A stretch of 64,000 bases of DNA from Dryomyza anilis (Eukaryota > Arthropoda > Insecta > Diptera > Dryomyzidae), in assembly GCA_951804985.1 (NCBI GenBank), contig OX638130.1, positions 34,226,702-34,290,701 of the forward strand, read 5' to 3'. Of the stretch, positions 54,901-64,000 are shown one piece after another (position 1 is the first letter of the stretch; each line of letters starts with the position of its first letter). The notes below the pieces were generated by a model. The model worked only from the letters and a program-made list of their open reading frames with translations, searched no databases and was not told the origin of the DNA. The position numbers and the translations under genes were made by a program.

Positions 54901-57406
54901 TATATTGGGCTATATCTTGCAAACTAATAAAACGCCTTTTACGAAATTTATTACGTTTTAGAATCGAGATATCGTACTCTCATTTGAGACTTCTTTCGAT
55001 CAGAAATGTTCGACAGATTTTGATAAAATCGATTCAGTGCTTGCCAAATGTTACCATATATAGAGGATAATATATTGGACTATATCTTGAAAAGTAAGAA
55101 AACGCCTTTTACGAAATTTATTACGTTTTAGAGTCGAGATATCGTACTCTCATTTGAGACTAGTCTCGATCAGAAATGTTCGACAGATTTTGAGAAAATC
55201 GATCCAGTGCTGGCCTTATGTTACCACATATAGAGGATAAAATATTGGGCTATATCTTGAAAACTAAGAAAACGCCTTTTACGAAATTTATTACGTTTTA
55301 GAGTAGATATCGTACTCTCATTTGAGACTAGTCTCGATCAGAAATGTTCGACAGATTTTGAGAAAATCGATCCAGTGCTGGCCGTATGTTACCACATATA
55401 GAGGATAATATATTGGGCTATATCTTGAAAAGTAAGAAAACGCCTTTTACGAAATTTATTACGTTTTAGAGTTGAGATATCGTACTCTCATTTGAGGCTA
55501 GTCACGATCAGAAATGTTCGACAGATATTGAGAAAATCGATACAGTGCTGGATAATATATTGCGCTATATCTTGAAAACTAAATAAACGCCTTTTACGAA
55601 ATTTTTTACGTTTTAGAGTCGAGATATCGTACTCTCATTAGAGTTCTCTCGATAAGAAATGTTTGACAGATTTTGAGAAAATCGATCCAGTGCTGGCTGT
55701 TTGTTACCACATAGAGGATAAAATATTGGGCTATATCTTGCAAACTAAGAAAACGCATTTTACGAATATTATTACGTTTCAGAGGCGAGATTTCGTACTC
55801 TCATTTGAGACTAGTCTCGATCAGATTTCAGTATTTCACCACATATAGAGAATAATATATTGGGATATATCTTACAAACTAAGAAAACGCTTTTAACGAA
55901 ATTTATTACGCTTTAGAGTCGAGGTATCGTACTGTCATTTGAGACTAGTCTCGATCAGAAATGTTCTACAGATTTTGAGAAAATCGATCCAGTGCTGGCC
56001 GTATGTTACCACATATAGAGGATAATATATTGGGCTATATCTTGCAAACTAAGAAAACGCCTTTTACGAAATTTATTACGTTTTAGAGTCGAGATATCGT
56101 ACTCTCATTTGACACTAGTCTCGCTCAGAATTGTTCGACAAATTTTGAGAAAATCGATCCAGTGCTGGCCGTATGTTACCACATATAGAAGATAATATAT
56201 TGGGCTATATCTTGAAAACTAAGAAAACGCCTTTTACGAATTTTATTACGTTTTAGAGTCGAGATATCGTACTATCATTTGAGGCTAGTCTCGCTCCGAA
56301 TTGTTTGACAGATTTTGAGAAAATCGATACAGTGCTGGCCGTATGTTACCACATATAAAGGATAATATATTGGGCTATAACTTGCAAACTAAGAAAACGC
56401 CTTTTACGAAATTTATTACGTTTTAGAGTCGAGATATCGTACTCTCATTTGAGCCTAGTCTCGATAGGAAATGTTCGACAGATTTTCAGAAAATCGATCC
56501 AGTGCTGGCCGTATGTTACCTCATATAGTGGATAATATATTGGGCTATATCTTGCAAACTAAGAAAACGCCTTTTATGAAATCGAGATATCGTACTCTCA
56601 TTTGACACTAGTCTCGCTCAGAATAGTTTGACAAATTTTGAGCAAATCGATCCAGTGCTGGCCGTATGTTACCACATATAGAAGATAATATATTGGGCTA
56701 TATCTTGAAAACTAAGAAAACGCCTTTTACGAAATTTATTACGTTTTAGAGTCGAGATATCGTACTATCATTTGAGGCTAGTCTCGCTCCGAATTGTTTG
56801 ACAGATTTTGAGAAAATCGATACAGTGCTGGCCGTATGTTACCACATATAGAGGATAATATATTGGGCTATATCTTGCAAACTAATAAAACGCCTTTTAC
56901 GAAATTTATTACGTTTTAGAGTCGAGATATCGTACTCTCATTTGAGACTATTCTTGATCAGAAATGTTTGACAGATTTTGAGAAAATCGATCCAGTGCTG
57001 GCCGTATGTTACCACATATAGAGGATAATATATTGGGCTATATCTTGAAAACTAAGAAAACGCCTTTTATCAAATTTATTACGTTTTAGAGTCGAGATAT
57101 CGTACTCTCATTTGAGACTAGTCTTGATCAGAAATGTTCGACAGATTTTGAGAAAATCGATCCAGTACTGGCCGAAAGTTACCACGTATAGAGGATAATA
57201 TATTGGGCTATATCTTGAAAACTAAGAAAACGTCTTTTATCAAATTTATTACGTTTTAGAGTCGAGATATCGTACTCTCATTTGAGACTAGTCTTGATCA
57301 GAAATGTTTGACAGATTTTGAGAAAATCGATCCAGAGCTGGCCGTATGTTACCACATATAGAGGATAATATATTGGGCTATATCTTGCAAACTAAGAAAA
57401 CGCCTT

Positions 57407-57423
57407 TTACGAAATTTATTACG
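57407..57423. repeat. TTACG direct repeat, 12-bp spacing, within the monomer (exemplar)
   Basis: Two TTACG pentamers start 12 bases apart around the A/T core GAAATTTA. A variant subtype changes the second flank to AAATATAATACG or AATATAATACG. The A/T tracts around it (AAAA, TTTT, AAATTT, TTTT) are spaced roughly 8-11 bases apart, which could give intrinsic curvature. That is inferred, not measured. Confidence 0.6.
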
Positions 57424-57453
57424 TTTTAGAGTCGAGATATCGTACTCTCATTT

Positions 57454-57465
57454 GAGACTAGTCTC
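57454..57465. repeat. Perfect 12-bp palindrome of the monomer (exemplar)
   Basis: GAGACTAGTCTC equals its own reverse complement, and this position recurs in most monomers. Common variants alter the outer bases (CAGACTAG, GATACTAG, GACACTAG, TCTTGATC) while the inner ACTAGT is usually kept. Dyads of this kind are known in many satellites that lack a CENP-B box and have been proposed to form cruciforms or bind centromeric factors. Any function here is inference. Confidence 0.85.
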
Positions 57466-57483
57466 GATCAGAAATGTTCGACA

Positions 57484-57498
57484 GATTTTGAGAAAATC
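57484..57498. repeat. 6-bp stem / 3-nt loop inverted repeat of the monomer (exemplar)
   Basis: GATTTT-GAG-AAAATC forms a perfect six-base-pair stem with a three-base loop, followed directly by the ClaI palindrome ATCGAT. It is among the best-preserved parts of the monomer. Even the shortened 140-bp subtype keeps the AAAATCGATCC half. Confidence 0.8.
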
Positions 57499-59761
57499 GA
57501 TCCAGTACTGGCCGAATGTTAACACATATAGAGGATAATATATTGGGCTATATCTTGCAAACTAAGAAAACGCCTTTTACGAAATTTATTACGTTTTAGA
57601 GTCGAGATATCGTACTCTCATTTGAGACTACTCTCGATCAGAAATGTTCGACAGATTTTGAGAAAATCGATCCAGTACTGGCCGAATGTTACCACATATA
57701 GAGGATAATATATTGGGCTATATCTTGAAAACTAAGAAAACGCCTTTTATCAAATTTATTACGTTTTAGAGTCGAGATATCGTACTCTCATTTGAGACTA
57801 GTCTTGATCAGAAATGTTTGACAGATTTTGAGAAAATCGATCCAGTGCTGGCCGTATGTTACCACATATAGAGGATAATATATTGGGCTATATCTTGAAA
57901 ACTAAGAATACGACTTTTACGAAATTTATTACGTTTAAGATTCGAGATATATTACTCTCATTTCAATCGATCCAGTGCTGGCCGTATGTTACCACATAGA
58001 GGATAAAATATTGGGCTATATCTTGTAAACTAAGAAAACGCCTTTTTCGAAATTTATTACGTTTAAGAGTCGAGATATCGTACTCTCATTTCAGACTAGT
58101 CTCGATCAGAAATGTTCGACAGATTTTGAGAAAATCGATCAAGTGCTGGCTGTTTGTTACCACATAGAAGATAAAATATGGGGCTATATCTTGCAAACTA
58201 AGACAACGCTTTTTACGAAATTTATTACGTTTAAGAGTCGAGACATCGTACTCTTATTTGAGACTAGTCTTGATCAGAAATGTTTGACAGATTTTGAGAA
58301 AATCGATCCAGTGCTGGCCGTATGTTACCACATATAGAGGATAATATATTGGGATATATCTTGCAAACTAAGAAAACGCCTTTTACAAAATTTATTACGT
58401 TTTAGAGTCGAGATATCGTACTCTCATTTGAGACTAGTTTCGATCAGAAATGTTCGACAGATTTTGAGAAAATCGATCCAGTGCTGGTCGTATGTTCCCA
58501 CATATAGAAGATAATATATTGGGCTATATCTTGAAAACTAATAAAACGCCTTTTACGAAATTTATTACGTGTTAGAGTCGAGATATCGTACTCTAATTTG
58601 AGACTAGTCCTGATCAGAAATGTTTGACAGATTTTGAGAAAATCGATCCAGTGCTGGCCGTATGTTACCACATATTGAGGATAATATATTGGGCTATATC
58701 TTGAAATCTAAGAAAACGCCTTTAACGAAATTTATTATGTTTTAGAGTTGAGATACGTACTCTCATTTGAAACTAGTCTCGAACAGAAATGTTCAAAAGA
58801 TTTTGAGAAAATCGATCCAGTGCTGGCCGTATGTTACCAGATATAGAGGATAATATATTGGGCTATATCTTGAAAACTAAGAAAACGCCTTTTACGAAAT
58901 TTATTACGTTTTAGAGTCGAGATATCGTACTCTCATTAGAGTTCTCTCGATAAGAAATGTTCGATAGATTTTGAGAAAATCGATCCAGTGCTGGCCGTAT
59001 GTTGCCACATAGAGGATAAAATATTGGGCTTTATCTTGCAATCTAAGAAAACGCCTTTTACGAAATTTATTACGTTTAAGAGTCGAGATATCGTACTCTC
59101 ATTTCAGACTAGTCTCGATCAGAAATGTTCGACAGATTTTGAGAAAATCGATCAAGTGCTGGCTGTTTGTTACCACATAGAAAATAAAATATTGGGCTAT
59201 ATCTTGCAAACTAAGAAAACGCCTTTTACGAAATTTTTTACGTTTAAGAGTCGAGATATCGTACTATCATTTGAGACTAGTCTTGATCAGAAATGTTCGA
59301 CAGATTTTGAGAAAATCGATACAGTGCTGGCCGTATGTTACCACATATAGAGGATAATATATTGGGCTATATCTTGCAAACTAAGAAAACGCCTTTTACG
59401 AAATTTATTACGTTTTAGAATCGAGATATCGTACTCTCATTTGAGACTTCTTTTGAACAGAAATGTTCGACAGATTTTGAGAAAATCGATTCAGTGCTGG
59501 CCAAATGTTACCACATATAGAGGATAATATATTGGGCTATAACTTGCAAACTAAGAAAACACCTTTTACGAAATTTATTACGTTTTAGAGTCGAGATATC
59601 GTACTCTCATTTGAGCCTAGTCCCGATAGGAAATGTTCGACAGATTTTCAGAAAATCGATCCAGTGCTGGCCGTATGTTACCTCATATAGTGGATAATAT
59701 ATTGGGCTATATCTTGAAAACTAAGAAAACCCCTTTTATCAAATTTTTTACGTTTAAGAGT

Positions 59762-62700
59762 CGAGATATCGTACTATCATTTGAGGCTAGTCTCGCTCCG
59801 AATTGTTTGACAGATTTTGAGAAAATCGATACAGTGCTGGCCGTATGTTACCACATATAAAGGATAATATATTGGGCTATAACTTGCAAACTAAGAAAAC
59901 GCCTTTTACGAAATTTATTACGTTTTAGAGTCGAGATATCGTACTCTCATTTGAGCCTAGTCTCGATAGGAAATGTTCGACAGATTTTCAGAAAATCGAT
60001 CCAGTGCTGGCCGTATGTTACCTCATATAGTGGATAATATATTGGGCTATATCTTGCAAACTAAGAAAACGCCTTTTATGAAATCGAGATATCGTACTCT
60101 CATTTGACACTAGTCTCGCTCAGAATTGTTTGACAAATTTTGAGCAAATCGATCCAGTGCTGGCCGTATGTTACCACATATAGAAGATAATATATTGGGC
60201 TATATCTTGAAAACTAAGAAAACGCCTTTTACGAAATTTATTACGTTTTAGAGTCGAGATATCGTACTATCATTTGAGGCTAGTCTCGCTCCGAATTGTT
60301 TGACAGATTTTGAGAAAATCGATACAGTGCTGGGCTATATCTTGCAAACTAATAAAACGCCTTTTACGAAATTTATTACGTTTTAGAGTCGAGATATCGT
60401 ACTCTCATTTGAGACTATTCTTGATCAGAAATGTTTGACAGATTTTGAGAAAATCGATCCAGTGCTGGCCGTATGTTACCACATATAGAGGATAATATAT
60501 TGGGCTATATCTTGAAAACTAAGAAAACGCCTTTTATCAAATTTATTACGTTTTAGAGTCGAGATATCGTACTCTCATTTGAGACTAGTCTTGATCAGAA
60601 ATGTTCGACAGATTTTGAGAAAATCGATCCAGTACTGGCCGAAAGTTACCACGTATAGAGGATAATATATTGGGCTATATCTTGAAAACTAAGAAAACGT
60701 CTTTTATCAAATTTATTACGTTTTAGAGTTGAGATATCGTACTCTCATTTGAGACTAGTCTTGATCAGAAATGTTTGACAGATTTTGAGAAAATCGATCC
60801 AGAGCTGGCCGTATGTTACCACATATAGAGGATAATATATTGGGCTATATCTTGCAAACTAAGAAAACGCCTTTTACGAAATTTATTACGTTTTAGAGTC
60901 GAGATATCGTACTCTCATTTGAGACTAGTCTCGATCAGAAATGTTCGACAGATTTTGAGAAAATCGATCCAGTACTGGCCGAATGTTAACACATATAGAG
61001 GATAATATATTGGGCTATATCTTGCAAACTAAGAAAACGCCTTTTACGAAATTTATTACGTTTTAGAGTCGAGATATCGTACTCTCATTTGAGACTACTC
61101 TCGATCAGAAATGTTCGACAGATTTTGAGAAAATCGATCCAGTACTGGCCGAATGTTACCACATATAGAGGATAATATATTGGGCTATATCTTGAAAACT
61201 AAGAAAACGCCTTTTATCAAATTTATTACGTTTTAGAGTCGAGATATCGTACTCTCATTTGAGACTAGTCTTGATCAGAAATGTTTGACAGATTTTGAGA
61301 AAATCGATCCAGTGCTGGCCGTATGTTACCACATATAGAGGATAATATATTGGGCTATATCTTGAAAACTAAGAAAACGCCTTTTACGAAATTTATTACG
61401 TTTAAGATTCGAGATATATTACTCTCATTTCAATCGATCCAGTGCTGTCCGTATGTTACCACATAGAGGATAAAATATTGGGCTATATCTTGTAAACTAA
61501 GAAAACGCCTTTTACGAAATTTATTACGTTTAAGAGTCGAGATATCGTACTCTCATTTCAGACTAGTCTCGATCAGAAATGTTCGACAGATTTTGAGAAA
61601 ATCGATCAAGTGCTGGCTGTTTGTTACCACATAGAAGATAAAATATGGGGCTATATCTTGCAAACTAAGACAACGCTTTTTACGAAATTTATTACGTTTA
61701 AGAGTCGAGACATCGTACTCTTATTTGAGACTAGTCTTGATCAGAAATGTTTGACAGATTTTGAGAAAATCGATCCAGTGCTGGCCGTATGTTACCACAT
61801 ATAGAGGATAATATATTGGGATATATCTTGCAAACTAAGAAAACGCCTTTTACAAAATTTATTACGTTTTAGAGTCGAGATATCGTACTCTCATTTGAGA
61901 CTAGTTTCGATCAGAAATGTTCGACAGATTTTGAGAAAATCGATCCAGTGCTGGTCGTATGTTCCCACATATAGAAGATAATATATTGGGCTATATCTTG
62001 AAAACTAATAAAACGCCTTTTACGAAATTTATTACGTGTTAGAGTCGAGATATCGTACTCTAATTTGAGACTAGTCCTGATCAGAAATGTTTGACAGATT
62101 TTGAGAAAATCGATCCAGTGCTGGCCGTATGTTACCACATATTGAGGATAATATATTGGGCTATATCTTGAAATCTAAGAAAACGCCTTTAACGAAATTT
62201 ATTATGTTTTAGAGTTGAGATACGTACTCTCATTTGAAACTAGTCTCGAACAGAAATGTTCAAAAGATTTTGAGAAAATCGATCCAGTGCTGGCCGTATG
62301 TTACCAGATATAGAGGATAATATATTGGGCTATATCTTGAAAACTAAGAAAACGCCTTTTACGAAATTTATTACGTTTTAGAGTCGAGATATCGTACTCT
62401 CATTAGAGTTCTCTCGATAAGAAATGTTCGATAGATTTTGAGAAAATCGATCCAGTGCTGGCCGTATGTTGCCACATAGAGGATAAAATATTGGGCTTTA
62501 TCTTGCAATCTAAGAAAACGCCTTTTACGAAATTTATTACGTTTAAGAGTCGAGATATCGTACTCTCATTTCAGACTAGTCTCGATCAGAAATGTTCGAC
62601 AGATTTTGAGAAAATCGATCAAGTGCTGGCTGTTTGTTACCACATAGAAAATAAAATATTGGGCTATATCTTGCAAACTAAGAAAACGCCTTTTACGAAA

Positions 62701-63228
62701 TTTTTTACGTTTAAGAGTCGAGATATCGTACTATCATTTGAGACTAGTCTTGATCAGAAATGTTCGACAGATTTTGAGAAAATCGATACAGTGCTGGCCG
62801 TATGTTACCACATATAGAGGATAATATATTGGGCTATATCTTGCAAACTAAGAAAACGCCTTTTACGAAATTTATTACGTTTTAGAATCGAGATATCGTA
62901 CTCTCATTTGAGACTTCTTTTGAACAGAAATGTTCGACAGATTTTGAGAAAATCGATTCAGTGCTGGCCAAATGTTACCACATATAGAGGATAATATATT
63001 GGGCTATAACTTGCAAACTAAGAAAACGCCTTTTACGAAATTTATTACGTTTTAGAGTCGAGATATCGTACTCTCATTTGAGCCTAGTCTCGATAGGAAA
63101 TGTTCGACAGATTTTCAGAAAATCGATCCAGTGCTGGCCGTATGTTACCTCATATAGTGGATAATATATTGGGCTATATCTTGAAAACTAAGAAAACGCC
63201 TTTTATCAAATTTTTTACGTTTAAGAGT
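59762..63228. repeat. HOR family C, 3,502-bp tandem unit 2 (35 bp deleted)
   Basis: By eye it differs from unit 1 at about eight substitutions plus one 35-bp deletion over 3.5 kb. Examples are AATACGAC/AAAACGCC near 61,375, CTGGCC/CTGTCC near 61,445 and AGTCGAG/AGTTGAG near 60,727. This near-identity implies very recent amplification or an assembly-sensitive region. Confidence 0.85.
60327..60340. other. 35-bp deletion junction inside one monomer
   Basis: GTGCTGG is joined to GCTATAT. The missing 35 bases run from CCGTATG to ATTGG, and TGG lies at both ends as microhomology. Units before and after (56,831 and 63,800) have the full monomer, so the loss is private to unit 2. Confidence 0.85.
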
Positions 63229-64000
63229 CGAGATATCGTACTATCATTTGAGGCTAGTCTCGCTCCGAATTGTTTGACAGATTTTGAGAAAATCGATACA
63301 GTGCTGGCCGTATGTTACCACATATAAAGGATAATATATTGGGCTATAACTTGCAAACTAAGAAAACGCCTTTTACGAAATTTATTACGTTTTAGAGTCG
63401 AGATATCGTACTCTCATTTGAGCCTAGTCTCGATAGGAAATGTTCGACAGATTTTCAGAAAATCGATCCAGTGCTGGCCGTATGTTACCTCATATAGTGG
63501 ATAATATATTGGGCTATATCTTGCAAACTAAGAAAACGCCTTTTATGAAATCGAGATATCGTACTCTCATTTGACACTAGTCTCGCTCAGAATTGTTTGA
63601 CAAATTTTGAGCAAATCGATCCAGTGCTGGCCGTATGTTACCACATATAGAAGATAATATATTGGGCTATATCTTGAAAACTAAGAAAACGCCTTTTACG
63701 AAATTTATTACGTTTTAGAGTCGAAATATCGTACTATCATTTGAGGCTAGTCTCGCTCCGAATTGTTTGACAGATTTTGAGAAAATCGATACAGTGCTGG
63801 CCGTATGTTACCACATATAGAGGATAATATATTGGGCTATATCTTGCAAACTAATAAAACGCCTTTTACGAAATTTATTACGTTTTAGAGTCGAGATATC
63901 GTACTCTCATTTGAGACTATTCTTGATCAGAAATGTTTGACAGATTTTGAGAAAATCGATCCAGTGCTGGCCGTATGTTACCACATATAGAGGATAATAT
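63229..64000. repeat. HOR family C, tandem unit 3 (cut by window edge)
   Basis: Continues the 3,502-bp period and matches 59,762 onward with the 35 bp restored. One private change, AGTCGAAATATCG, is near 63,724. The array continues beyond the window. Confidence 0.85.

Larger units (their letters stand above)
57335..57504 (+). repeat. Reference 170-bp monomer (near-consensus copy)
   Basis: This copy differs from my majority consensus only at its second base (GAGCTGG instead of GTGCTGG), so it is a convenient reference. Of 170 bases, 62 are G or C and nine dinucleotides are CpG. It carries two in-frame blockers typical of the 170-bp class: the TAG inside CATATAG near position 23 and the TAG inside CGTTTTAG near position 91. 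It has sites for EcoRV (GATATC, 102-107), SpeI (ACTAGT, 123-128) and ClaI (ATCGAT, 162-167), so digestion of the array with these enzymes should give a ladder. Confidence 0.9.
56260..59761. repeat. HOR family C, 3,502-bp tandem unit 1
   Basis: The marker CCTTTTATGAAATCGAG at about 56,569 recurs at 60,071 (3,502 bp) and 63,538. Leftward the match to unit 2 ends near 56,260, where ACGAATTTTATTACG meets TCAAATTTTTTACG. The unit holds about 21 monomers, including the open-frame dimer 58,988-59,350. Confidence 0.85.
54901..60190. repeat. HOR family C, outer duplication copy 2
   Basis: Repeats 49,961-54,900. Two additional monomers lie at about 57,165-57,505, marked by GCCGAAAGTTACCACGTATAG and GATCCAGAGCTGG. 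These are absent from copy 1 but present in the next HOR unit at 60,640-60,980, so either copy 1 lost them or they were gained before the later duplication. Confidence 0.85.
1..64000 (+). repeat. Satellite DNA array, ~170-bp monomer, head-to-tail throughout
   Basis: Every stretch I read is a variant of one monomer, phased here to begin at GTGCTGGCC and end at ATCGATCCA. In consensus order the anchors are: GTGCTGGCC (1-9), TGTTACCACAT (13-23), ATATTGGGC (36-44), AACGCC (65-70), ACGAAATTTATTACG (75-89), AGTCGAGATATCGTACTC (96-113), GAGACTAGTCTC (120-131) and GATTTTGAGAAAATC (150-164). Usual spacing is 168 or 170 bp, with rarer 129, 140 and rearranged monomers. I saw no inversion and no foreign insertion. 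The composition and monomer length fit a eukaryotic centromeric or pericentromeric satellite; this location is inferred, and a subtelomeric or B-chromosome block is an alternative. Confidence 0.98.

Noticed and set aside
57476..57486. RNA polymerase III B-box or tRNA/SINE origin
   Set aside because: GTTCGA is present, but the full B-box, a matching A-box at tRNA spacing, and any cloverleaf are missing.
57476..57494. CENP-B box
   Set aside because: TTCGACAGATT matches only the TTCGnnnnA half of the motif; the required CGGG is absent (TTGAG there), and TTTG variants are frequent.
1..64000. CRISPR array
   Set aside because: Units are about 170 bp with no unique spacers between short identical repeats; the whole unit is repeated.
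1..64000. Transposon or retroelement insertion, LTRs or terminal inverted repeats
   Set aside because: No sequence departs from the monomer for more than a few tens of bases, and no target-site duplications or coding domains are visible. The palindromes are internal to each monomer.
1..64000. Telomeric or simple-sequence repeat
   Set aside because: No TTAGGG, TTAGG, TTTAGGG or similar tandem hexamers or heptamers were seen, and no microsatellite longer than the T7 tract.

Overview
The whole 64 kb window is one uninterrupted head-to-tail satellite DNA array. I see no unique-sequence gene, RNA gene, transposon, CRISPR array or simple-sequence tract, and both window edges fall inside the array. 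The monomer is about 170 bp (common lengths 168 and 170), about 36.5% GC by my hand-built consensus, and always in the same orientation, so there are roughly 380 monomers. Nucleosome-sized monomers, AT-richness, short dyad symmetries and long higher-order repeats (HORs) are typical of centromeric or pericentromeric satellites in eukaryotes. I cannot name the species or match the monomer to a known family. The consensus is not CpG-depleted (9 CpG in 170 bp), which weakly disfavours heavily CpG-methylating lineages such as vertebrates.

Layout. 1-3,180: mixed monomers, including a pair of 140-bp short monomers. 3,182-8,030: a roughly 2 kb block, a 1 kb partial copy and a second 1.85 kb copy. 7,783-9,185: a 766-bp duplication containing amplified 129-bp truncated monomers. 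9,186-10,560: mixed. 10,560-22,484: HOR family A, period 4,395/4,393 bp, two nearly full copies and a partial third, with a nested 2,172-bp duplication. 22,485-30,533: mixed, with 336-bp and 342-bp dimer amplifications. 30,534-38,165: HOR family B, offset 3,851 bp (3,681 after a monomer loss), two copies, followed by shuffled fragments to about 40,090. 40,091-49,960: the most heterogeneous part, with only local duplications in its centre. 49,960-64,000: HOR family C, first a 4,949/5,290-bp duplication and then a very recent 3,502-bp tandem repeat that runs off the right edge.

Monomers fall into recognisable subtypes: 170-bp stop-containing, 168-bp open-frame, 140-bp, 129-bp, a T-tract form, and a form in which the central 12-bp palindrome is replaced by another dyad. 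The short ORFs are by-products: 168 bp is exactly 56 codons, so runs of 168-bp monomers stay open and the 170-bp monomers close the frame. Premature stops and frameshifts within the same monomers argue against selection for a protein. I therefore annotate no CDS.

The most interesting signals are a recurring 336-bp open-frame dimer shared by all HOR families, clean recombination and deletion junctions that date local turnover, and two dyads per monomer, one of which is exchanged for a different dyad in a common subtype. I found no evidence of a new gene system.
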